A stretch of 14,749 bases of DNA from the NCBI GenBank assembly GCA_023252315.1, contig JAJPEB010000017.1:1-14749 (forward strand), read 5' to 3'. The notes below the pieces were generated by a model. It was not told the origin of the DNA. It searched no databases and was given only the letters and a program-made list of their open reading frames with translations. The position numbers and the translations under genes are program-made. Origin of the DNA: Candidatus Woesearchaeota archaeon (GTDB lineage: Archaea > Nanobdellota > Nanobdellia > Woesearchaeales > UBA525). Within the stretch, counting starts at the first letter, position 1. Every line of letters starts with the position of its first letter. Shown here piece after piece: positions 1-5,408 of this stretch.

Positions 1-146
1 ACCTCAAGAAGCTCCTCACCGGGCGCGGCGAGCTCTTCGCGATCCACGAGGGCAAGCCTGTGCTCGGCACCTGGGAGCGCATCCAGCTCGCGGAGTTCGA
101 CGGGCCGCGCGAGCGCGAGATCCTTGTCATCGTGCTCGCCCCATGA
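1..146 (+). CDS. YjbQ/UPF0047 family protein, C-terminal end (partial)
   Basis: Reading from position 3 to the TGA at 144-146 gives 47 residues of an open frame that enters from outside the window. The stretch KPVLGTWERIQLAEFDGPR matches the C-terminal signature of the YjbQ (UPF0047) family, where a 'G-x-L-x-LGTWQ-x-I-x-L-x-E-F-D-GPR-x-R' strand pair closes the fold. Members of this family have weak thiamine-phosphate synthase activity, but the true role is unsettled. The stop codon overlaps the next start as ATGA (143-146), so the two genes are probably cotranscribed. The call rests on the C-terminus only. Confidence 0.7.
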   Translation, partial: LKKLLTGRGELFAIHEGKPVLGTWERIQLAEFDGPREREILVIVLAP

Positions 147-706
147 TCGCGCGCGCGTTCTTCGGCAGGGCTGCGGAAGCGGTTGCGAAGGAACTGCTCG
201 GCATGACGCTCGTGCACGATTCCCCTCAGGGGCGCACGGCAGAGCGCATCGTCGAGACGGAGGCGTACCATGAGGACGATCCCGCGAGCCATAGCCACAG
301 GGGCCCGACACGGCGCAACGCCACCATGTTCGGCCCGCCAGGGCACGCGTATGTCTACTTCACGTACGGCATGCACCACTGCGTGAACGTCGTCACGGGG
401 AGCGAAGGGGTGGGGCAGGGGGCGCTCATCCGTGCGCTCGAGCCGCTCGAGGGAATCGCTCTCATGCGCAAGCGCAGGGGCGTAGACGACATGCGCAGGC
501 TCTGCGACGGCCCGGGGAAGCTCGTGCAGGCGATGGGCATCACGCGCGCGCACGACGGCGCAGATCTGCTGCGCGGGTCCTTGCGCATCGTGCGGGGGAG
601 CGCGCCCGAGAGGATCATCGCGACGACGAGGATCGGGATCACGAAGGGCACCGAGCTTCCGCTGCGCTTCTATATCGCGGGAAGCCCGTGGGTGTCGCGG
701 AAGTGA
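143..706 (+). CDS. mpg: Alkyladenine / 3-methyladenine DNA glycosylase (AAG/MPG family)
   Basis: Predicted 187-residue monofunctional base-excision-repair glycosylase that removes alkylated purines such as 3-methyladenine and hypoxanthine from DNA. Family marks seen: VETEAY at 37-42, whose second Glu (E40) corresponds to the water-activating general base; H50, followed by an RRN-x-x-MF motif at 58-63; YVYFTYGMHHCVNVV at 70-84, including the aromatic residues that stack on the flipped base; and CDGPGKLVQAMGI at 121-133. Length is normal for the bacterial/archaeal short form, which lacks the N-terminal tail of human AAG. The start at 143 overlaps the upstream stop as ATGA, which favours it. No link to the purine operon is apparent beyond proximity. 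Confidence 0.93.
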   Translation: MIARAFFGRAAEAVAKELLGMTLVHDSPQGRTAERIVETEAYHEDDPASHSHRGPTRRNATMFGPPGHAYVYFTYGMHHCVNVVTGSEGVGQGALIRALEPLEGIALMRKRRGVDDMRRLCDGPGKLVQAMGITRAHDGADLLRGSLRIVRGSAPERIIATTRIGITKGTELPLRFYIAGSPWVSRK

Positions 707-743
707 GGAGATCGGTCGCGGCCGGAATCCTCGCGCGCAACCC

Positions 744-751
744 TTAAATAT
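744..751 (+). promoter_or_regulatory. Archaeal TATA box for the CADD-like gene
   Basis: TTAAATAT is a rare AT-rich patch in very GC-rich surroundings. Its centre is near 747, so an archaeal start of transcription about 26 nt downstream would fall near 774, leaving a 12-nt leader that still holds most of the ribosome site at 773-779 before the ATG at 786. It also marks the boundary between the glycosylase gene and the next transcription unit. Position and composition are seen; promoter function is inferred. Confidence 0.7.
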
Positions 752-772
752 CCCCCGTCGTGCCTGCGCCCC

Positions 773-779
773 GAGGAGG
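773..779 (+). promoter_or_regulatory. Ribosome binding site deciding the start at 786
   Basis: GAGGAGG directly abuts a possible ATG at 780, leaving no spacer, but lies 6 nt before the in-frame ATG at 786. The second ATG is therefore the better start, trimming two residues (Met-Arg) from the longest reading frame. Confidence 0.7.
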
Positions 780-785
780 ATGCGC

Positions 786-1454
786 ATGAACACGTTCGTC
801 GAGACGCTCGAGCAGGACATCAGGGCGAAGCACCTCTCGCGCCACCCGTTCTACGAGAGCTGGAACGCGGGCACAGTGAGCCGCGAGGCGCTGCAGGAGT
901 ACGCAAAGCAGTACTTCCACTTCGTGAGCCTCTTCCCGCGCCTGGTCAGCCGCGTGCACTCGAACACGCCGCTCGAGCAGGACCGCATCATGATCCTCGA
1001 GAACCTCATGGAGGAGGAGAACCCGCAGCTGCCGCACACGGAGCTGTGGATCCGCTTCGCGGAGGGCATCGGCGTGCCGCGCGACGCGCTCGCGTGCGAG
1101 CCCCTTCCCGAGACGCAGGCGTTCATGGACGAGCTCTTCGCGCTCGCGGACAAGAGCTTCATCGAGGGGTGCGCGGCGCTCCTCGCGTACGAGGGCCAGA
1201 TCCCCGAGATCGCGACGCTCAAGAAGAAGGGCCTGGAGGAGCACTACGGCGTGCACGACGGGCGCACGCTCTCGTTCTTCGACGAGCACGGCGAGGTCGA
1301 CATCGAGCACCAGAAGACGTGGAAGCGCATCATCGCGCGCCACGCGACGACGCCCGAGCAGCGGCACGAGGTGCGCGAGGCGCTGCACCGCTCGCTCGAG
1401 GCGCAATGGACGCTGCTCGACGGTATCCAGCGCGCCTACTGCGGCGACATGTAG
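786..1454 (+). CDS. CADD-like haem-oxygenase-fold protein, probable self-sacrificing p-aminobenzoate synthase
   Basis: A 222-residue all-helical TenA/PqqC-type protein that most resembles Chlamydia CADD and the Nitrosomonas pABA synthase. Those enzymes make p-aminobenzoate, the aromatic part of folate, by cutting up one of their own tyrosines with a dinuclear metal centre, bypassing PabA/PabB/PabC. Aligned from memory to CADD, all six metal ligands are present: E77 (EEEN), H84, E136 (AYEGQIP), H168, D172 and H175 (EHGEVDIEH). The sacrificed tyrosine (CADD Tyr27) aligns with Y23 in HPFY, and the lysine proposed as amino donor (CADD Lys152) with K146. Thiaminase TenA and PqqC, the relatives to exclude, do not carry this full ligand set. 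It has its own promoter at 744 and lies two genes before a folate-using purine operon, which fits folate supply. Family call is strong; the pABA reaction is inference. Confidence 0.8.
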   Translation: MNTFVETLEQDIRAKHLSRHPFYESWNAGTVSREALQEYAKQYFHFVSLFPRLVSRVHSNTPLEQDRIMILENLMEEENPQLPHTELWIRFAEGIGVPRDALACEPLPETQAFMDELFALADKSFIEGCAALLAYEGQIPEIATLKKKGLEEHYGVHDGRTLSFFDEHGEVDIEHQKTWKRIIARHATTPEQRHEVREALHRSLEAQWTLLDGIQRAYCGDM

Positions 1455-1470
1455 GCGGGGCAGGCGGAGC

Positions 1471-1878
1471 ATGGAAGATCCTGTCACGCACGAGGGGAAA
1501 TGGTGGCGCCACCTCCTCTCCGTCCCGTTCATCTGGGGCATGGCGCTCCCGCTCTTCACGCTCGACGTCGGGCTCGAGATCTACCACCGCATCTGCTTCC
1601 CGCTCTACGGCATCCCGTGCGTCGTGCGGCGCAACTACATCCGCATCGACCGCCACAAGCTCTCGCGCCTCACGGGGCTGCAGAAGCTCTTCTGCGTCTA
1701 CTGCGGCTACGCGAACGGCCTCATCCACTACGCGCAGGTCATCGCGGGCAGGACCGAGGAGTACTGGTGCGCGATCCAGCACGCGAAGTACCCCGGCTTC
1801 GTCCCGCCGCCCCACCACGCGGGCTTCGAGCCGTACGAGGGGAAGCACGGAGAGGACGCGAAGGAGTGCGGGAAATAG
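1471..1878 (+). CDS. Conserved hypothetical protein with CxxC motif and hydrophobic N-terminal segment
   Basis: A 135-residue protein I cannot assign a function. It resembles a conserved bacterial/archaeal family of unknown role. Residues 17-48 form a hydrophobic stretch (PFIWGMALPLFTLDVGLEIY and on) that could be one membrane helix or an amphipathic anchor, interrupted by E36 and H39-R40. After it come IRIDRHKL (57-64), an FCVYCGYANG block with C75 and C78 (74-83), YWCAIQH with C100 and H104, and a PPPHH turn at 112-116. C75, C78, C100 and H104 could bind a metal such as zinc or an iron-sulfur cluster. The C-terminus is charged. The gene starts 16 nt after the CADD-like gene with a GCGGAG-like ribosome site, so the pair is probably one transcript; it could assist the pABA synthase, but this is only context. 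The family appears intact. Confidence 0.75.
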   Translation: MEDPVTHEGKWWRHLLSVPFIWGMALPLFTLDVGLEIYHRICFPLYGIPCVVRRNYIRIDRHKLSRLTGLQKLFCVYCGYANGLIHYAQVIAGRTEEYWCAIQHAKYPGFVPPPHHAGFEPYEGKHGEDAKECGK

Positions 1879-1953
1879 CGCGCATGCCCGCGCGTCGCAC
1901 CCCGTGCCGGGATGCGCGCGCACCGTGATTCTCGTCAACCACAAACGCAAAAC

Positions 1954-1960
1954 TATTTAA
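1954..1960 (+). promoter_or_regulatory. Archaeal TATA box of the purine operon
   Basis: TATTTAA, preceded by an A-rich CGCAAAAC stretch that may act as the BRE (TFB contact), stands out in GC-rich DNA. With its centre at 1957, transcription should start near 1984, about 5 nt before the purD ATG at 1989. The operon mRNA would then be nearly leaderless. No other convincing TATA-like patch was noticed before 14690, so this may be the only promoter for all 11 downstream genes. Confidence 0.75.
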
Positions 1961-1970
1961 CGGGGCCCCG
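1961..1970. promoter_or_regulatory. Perfect 10-bp GC palindrome next to the TATA box, possible operator
   Basis: CGGGGCCCCG equals its own reverse complement and begins on the base after the TATA box, covering roughly -23 to -14. A protein bound here would block TFB or polymerase. Such a short GC palindrome can arise by chance at this base composition, so operator function is only a possibility. Confidence 0.3.
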
Positions 1971-1988
1971 GGCACGAAAGGCGCAGGG

Positions 1989-3326
1989 ATGGGGACCAAC
2001 TTCCTCTTGGTGGGAGGCGGTGCGAGAGAGCACATCCTGGCGCAGCAGGTGCGCAGGAACCCTTCGGCGGCGCTCTATGCGGCGATGCCGCACCGCAACC
2101 CCGGCATCGCCGCGCTCGCGAAGGGGATTTCGCTCACAGACCACAGGGATATCGACGCGCTCGTGCGCTTCGCGCTCGCCTGCGAGGCGGATCTCGCGTT
2201 CATCGGGCCCGAGGCATGGCTCGCCGCAGGGGCCGTCGACGCGCTCGAGGCGCACGGCATCCCGTGCGTGGGGCCTGCGATGCGCTTCGCGCGGCTCGAG
2301 ACGAGCAAGGCGTTCGCGCGAGAGCTCCTCGAGAACTACGGCATCCCGGGCAATCCCGCGTTCAGGGTCTTCACGCAGGGCGCGCACAGCCATGAGATCG
2401 CGCACTATCTCGACCAGCTGGCGAAGCGTGGCGGCTACGTCGTCAAGGCGGACGGGCTGCACGGCGGCAAGGGAGTCAAGGTCGGCGGCGAGCACCTGGG
2501 CAGCGACGAGGAAGCGATCGCATACGCGCTCGAGTGCATCGCGACGGACGGGCGCGTCGTCGTCGAGCAGAAGCTCGAGGGAGAGGAGTTCTCGCTCATG
2601 GCGTTCGCGGACGGCGCCGCCCTCGCGTTCATGCCCTGCGTGCAGGACCACAAGCGCGCGCACGAGGGCGACACGGGACCGCAGACGGGCGGGATGGGGT
2701 CGTACTCGGACGCCGACCACTCGCTCCCGTTCCTCACCGGCGAAGACCTCGCGCAGGCGCAGGCGATCATGGGAAAGACGTGCGCGGCCCTGCGCGAGGA
2801 GGTCGAGGGCACGTATCGCGGCGTGCTCTACGGCGGCTTCATGGCGACGCGCGACGACGTGAGGCTCATCGAGTACAACACTCGCCTGGGAGACCCGGAG
2901 GCGATGAACGCCCTCTCGCTGCTCGAGACCGATTTCCTCGAGACGTGCCAGGCGATCGTCGCGGGCACGCTCGCGCAGCACCCTGTCTGCTTCTCGCACC
3001 AGGCCACGGTGTGCAAGTATGTCGTCCCCGAGGGCTACCCCGAGCGTCCGACCAAGGGGGAGATCCGCGTCGCGCAGTCTGCGCCCGCGCAGCGCTACGA
3101 TGCGTCCGTGAGCCAGGACGAGGGCGCCCCCGACGGCGCCGTGCTCCGCATGGAAGGCTCGCGCGCGGTCGCGAGCGTCGGCGTCGCGGCAACGCTCGCG
3201 CAGGCCGAGCGCATCGCCGAGCAGGGCGCGCAGGCGGTGAAAGGCGATGTCTTCCATCGCGCCGACATCGGCACGGCGGCGCTCATCGAGAAGCGCTGCG
3301 CGCACATGCGGAGGCTGCGCGCATGA
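1989..3326 (+). CDS. purD: Phosphoribosylamine-glycine ligase (GAR synthetase)
   Basis: A 445-residue ATP-grasp enzyme joining glycine to phosphoribosylamine to give GAR, step 2 of purine synthesis. Visible marks: nucleotide-binding start LLVGGGAREH (6-15); FIGPEAWLAAG (71-81); ETSKAFARELL (104-114); the ATP-grasp glycine loop VVKADGLHGGKGVKV (151-165), with HGG in place of the more usual AAG; EEFSLMAFADG (199-209); QDHKRAHEGDTGPQTGGMGSY (219-239); and the metal-binding LIEYNTRLGDPEA (293-305). Length is normal. The start is the first ATG after the operon TATA box and gives the family's usual N-terminus. The stop overlaps the next ATG (3323-3326). The substrate-producing enzyme PurF is not in the window. 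Confidence 0.96.
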   Translation: MGTNFLLVGGGAREHILAQQVRRNPSAALYAAMPHRNPGIAALAKGISLTDHRDIDALVRFALACEADLAFIGPEAWLAAGAVDALEAHGIPCVGPAMRFARLETSKAFARELLENYGIPGNPAFRVFTQGAHSHEIAHYLDQLAKRGGYVVKADGLHGGKGVKVGGEHLGSDEEAIAYALECIATDGRVVVEQKLEGEEFSLMAFADGAALAFMPCVQDHKRAHEGDTGPQTGGMGSYSDADHSLPFLTGEDLAQAQAIMGKTCAALREEVEGTYRGVLYGGFMATRDDVRLIEYNTRLGDPEAMNALSLLETDFLETCQAIVAGTLAQHPVCFSHQATVCKYVVPEGYPERPTKGEIRVAQSAPAQRYDASVSQDEGAPDGAVLRMEGSRAVASVGVAATLAQAERIAEQGAQAVKGDVFHRADIGTAALIEKRCAHMRRLRA

Positions 3327-3910
3327 GCGCGACCCTCGCGACGCAGGATAGGCCCGCGCGCAAGGACGAGCTGCGGGCGCGCATGCACGCGAGACGCGCC
3401 AGATCAGGCATAGACGCCGCAGCGCGCGAGCGCATGCGCAAGAGCGCCCAGGCCTGCGCGCGCCTCGAGGCGCTCCCGGAGTTCACGCGCGCGCGCTGCG
3501 TCCTCCTCTTCCTGCCCATGCGCGGCGAGATCGACACCGAGCCGCTCGTCGCGCGCGCGCTCGCGGCAAAGCGCGTGCTGCTCCCCTATGTCGAGGGCGA
3601 GACGCTCAGGGCGGCGCGCATCGCAGGCATCGGCGACACTGTCATCGGGCCCTATGGCACGCGCGAGCCTGCACGCAAGGAGCCCGTCGCCACGGACGAG
3701 ATCGACCTCGTCGTCGTGCCGGGCCTCGCGTTCGATCGCGCACGCAACAGGCTCGGCCACGGCAAGGGGCACTACGACCGCTTCCTGCCACGCCTGCGCG
3801 CGACGCGCATCGGGCTCGCGTTCGCGGACCAGATCGTCGATCGCATCGCGCACGAGGCGCACGACGTCCCCATGGACCTCGTCGTGACCGAGGAGGGCGT
3901 CATCGCATGA
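3323..3910 (+). CDS. ygfA: 5-formyltetrahydrofolate cyclo-ligase (5,10-methenyl-THF synthetase)
   Basis: A 195-residue cytosolic enzyme that uses ATP to turn 5-formyl-THF back into 5,10-methenyl-THF, returning a dead-end folate to the one-carbon pool. The N-terminus has the basic KDELRARMHARR helix (14-25) that contributes to ATP binding in the family. The family signature is at 132-154: VPGLAFD, then RLGHGKGHYDRFL with its glycine loop and Tyr-Asp pair. FLPMRGEIDTEPL at 63-75 matches the usual 'Y-x-s-x-x-x-E-v-d-T-x-x-l' region. The family is widespread in folate users, so its place between purD and folD indicates genuine tetrahydrofolate metabolism. GGAGG at 3310-3314 lies 8 nt before the ATG, inside purD. 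Gene names used elsewhere are ygfA, fau and MTHFS. Confidence 0.93.
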   Translation: MSATLATQDRPARKDELRARMHARRARSGIDAAARERMRKSAQACARLEALPEFTRARCVLLFLPMRGEIDTEPLVARALAAKRVLLPYVEGETLRAARIAGIGDTVIGPYGTREPARKEPVATDEIDLVVVPGLAFDRARNRLGHGKGHYDRFLPRLRATRIGLAFADQIVDRIAHEAHDVPMDLVVTEEGVIA

Positions 3911-4809
3911 GCGCAGGCGGCGGCACGATCATCGACGGCAAGGCGATCGCCGAGCGCTGCAAGGAGCGCATCAGGGCGCAGGTCGCGCAGCTGCCCATGC
4001 CGCCGGGCATCACGGTCGTGCTCGTGGGCGACGATCCCGCGTCGAAGGTCTACGTGAGCATGAAGGAGGTCGGCTGCCGCGACGTCGGCATGCGCAGCGA
4101 GCAGGTCACGCTTCCCAAGGATGTCTCCCAGGAGCGCCTGCTCGCGACGATCGACCGGCTCAACGAGGACCCCGAGGTCCACGCGATCCTCGTCCAGCTC
4201 CCGCTGCCGGGGCACATCGACGAGGGCGCGGTGCTCGAGCGCGTGCGCCCCGAGAAGGACGTCGACGGGTTCCACCCCTGCAACGTCGGCCTGCTCCAGC
4301 TCGGCAAGGCGACGCTCGTGCCGTGCACACCCAAGGGCGTCGTGCGGCTGCTCGAGGAGAGCGGCGTCGCGATCGCGGGCGCGCACGCGGTCATCGTCGG
4401 CAGGAGCAACATCGTCGGTAAGCCCTTGGCGCAGCTGCTGCTCCAGCGCGACGCCACGGTCACCGTCTGCCACTCCCGCACGAAGGGCCTCGCGGCGCTC
4501 ACGCGGCAGGCGGACATCCTCGTCGCGGCCGTCGGCAGGCCTGGGCTCATCACGGCGGAGATGGTCAAGGACGGCGCTGTCGTCATCGACGTCGGCGTGA
4601 ACCGCGTGGAGGACGCGCACGAGAAGCGCGGCTACCGCCTCTGCGGCGACGTCGACTTCGCCCGCGTGCGCGAGAAGGCGCGCGCGATCACGCCCGTGCC
4701 CGGCGGCGTCGGCCCGATGACGATCGCGATGCTCATGGAGAACACGCTGCTCGCGGCGCAGGCCCAGCAGCAGGCGCGAGGGCGGGCGCAGCGCGGAGGC
4801 GCGCGATGA
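3907..4809 (+). CDS. folD: Methylene-THF dehydrogenase / methenyl-THF cyclohydrolase
   Basis: A 300-residue bifunctional enzyme interconverting 5,10-methylene-THF, 5,10-methenyl-THF and 10-formyl-THF, using NAD(P). Substrate-domain marks: SKVYVSMKEVGCRDVG (46-61) with the Tyr49-x3-Lys53 catalytic pair; ILVQLPLPGHID (94-105); PEKDVDGFHPCNVG (115-128) with catalytic Asp120. Nucleotide-domain marks: VIVGRSNIVGKPLA (162-175) and PVPGGVGPMTIAMLMENT (263-280). The last 15 residues are a Gln/Arg/Gly tail of no evident function. It makes the 10-formyl-THF that the next gene product, PurN, consumes. AGGAGGG at 3891-3897 precedes the ATG by 9 nt; both ends overlap neighbours as ATGA. Confidence 0.97.
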   Translation: MSAGGGTIIDGKAIAERCKERIRAQVAQLPMPPGITVVLVGDDPASKVYVSMKEVGCRDVGMRSEQVTLPKDVSQERLLATIDRLNEDPEVHAILVQLPLPGHIDEGAVLERVRPEKDVDGFHPCNVGLLQLGKATLVPCTPKGVVRLLEESGVAIAGAHAVIVGRSNIVGKPLAQLLLQRDATVTVCHSRTKGLAALTRQADILVAAVGRPGLITAEMVKDGAVVIDVGVNRVEDAHEKRGYRLCGDVDFARVREKARAITPVPGGVGPMTIAMLMENTLLAAQAQQQARGRAQRGGAR

Positions 4810-5408
4810 GCGGCACGCTGCGCGTCGCGGTGCTCGCGTCGACACGGGGCTCGGACCTGGATGCGCTGCTCGCGCCCGGCGACGGCTACGAGCTCGCGCT
4901 CGTCGTGTGCAACAAGGAGTGCGGCGCGCTCGAGCGCGCGCGCGCGAACGGCGTCGCGTCGCTGCTGCTCCCCTCGCAGGGCAAGGCGCGCGAGGAGTAC
5001 GACGCGCAGCTCACGGCGCAGCTCGAGCGCCACGGCATCGGCCTCGTCGTCCTCGTCGGCTACATGCGCCTGCTTTCGCCCGGCTTCGTCGCGCGCTGGC
5101 GCGGCAGGATCATGAACATCCACCCGTCCCTGCTCCCCGCGTTCGCGGGCGGCATGGACGAGGACGTGCACGCGGCCGTGCTCGCGCGCGGCTGCAAGGT
5201 CACGGGCTGCACGCTCCACTTCGTCGACGAGGGCACGGACACGGGGCCGATCGTCGTGCAGGAGGCGGTGCCCGTGCGCGACGACGACACGCCGGGCACG
5301 CTCAAGGAGCGCGTGCAGGAGGCCGAGCGCCACGCGCTGCGCGAGGGCGTCGCGCTCTTCGCGCAGGGCAGGCTGCGCGTCGAGGGATCGAGGGTGAGGG
5401 TCGCATGA
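4806..5408 (+). CDS. purN: Phosphoribosylglycinamide (GAR) formyltransferase, 10-formyl-THF dependent
   Basis: A 200-residue enzyme moving the formyl group from 10-formyl-THF to GAR, step 3. The catalytic triad is intact: N104 and H106 in NIHPSLLP (104-111) and D145 in EGTDTGPIVVQ (142-152). GYMRLLSPGF (85-94) also matches the family. The phosphate-binding loop reads LASTRGSDLDAL (10-21) rather than the usual S-G-x-G-S-N-L-x-A-L, so the loop is divergent (G-x-G-S-N becomes T-R-G-S-D) although GS is kept. This is the folate-dependent enzyme, not the formate/ATP-dependent PurT common in many archaea, which agrees with folD and the cyclo-ligase beside it. GGAGG at 4795-4799 lies 6 nt before the ATG. 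Confidence 0.96.
   Translation: MSGTLRVAVLASTRGSDLDALLAPGDGYELALVVCNKECGALERARANGVASLLLPSQGKAREEYDAQLTAQLERHGIGLVVLVGYMRLLSPGFVARWRGRIMNIHPSLLPAFAGGMDEDVHAAVLARGCKVTGCTLHFVDEGTDTGPIVVQEAVPVRDDDTPGTLKERVQEAERHALREGVALFAQGRLRVEGSRVRVA

Noticed and set aside
705..732. Possible hairpin GAGGA...TCCTC after the glycosylase gene
   Set aside because: Only five clean pairs, interior mismatches and no T-run; not distinguishable from chance in GC-rich DNA.
786..1454. Assignment as thiaminase TenA, suggested by the YjbQ-like gene nearby
   Set aside because: The full six-ligand metal set and the EHGEVDIEH block fit CADD, whereas TenA is metal-free and uses a catalytic Cys/Glu arrangement not seen here. 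YjbQ is also in a separate transcription unit.
4907..5404. Long + strand frame entering purL from within purN (apparent N-terminal extension)
   Set aside because: The translation upstream of 5405 is low-complexity Arg/Ala/Gly and overlaps purN, which is intact with its catalytic residues. The ATG at 5405 has a ribosome site and begins the normal PurL N-terminus.
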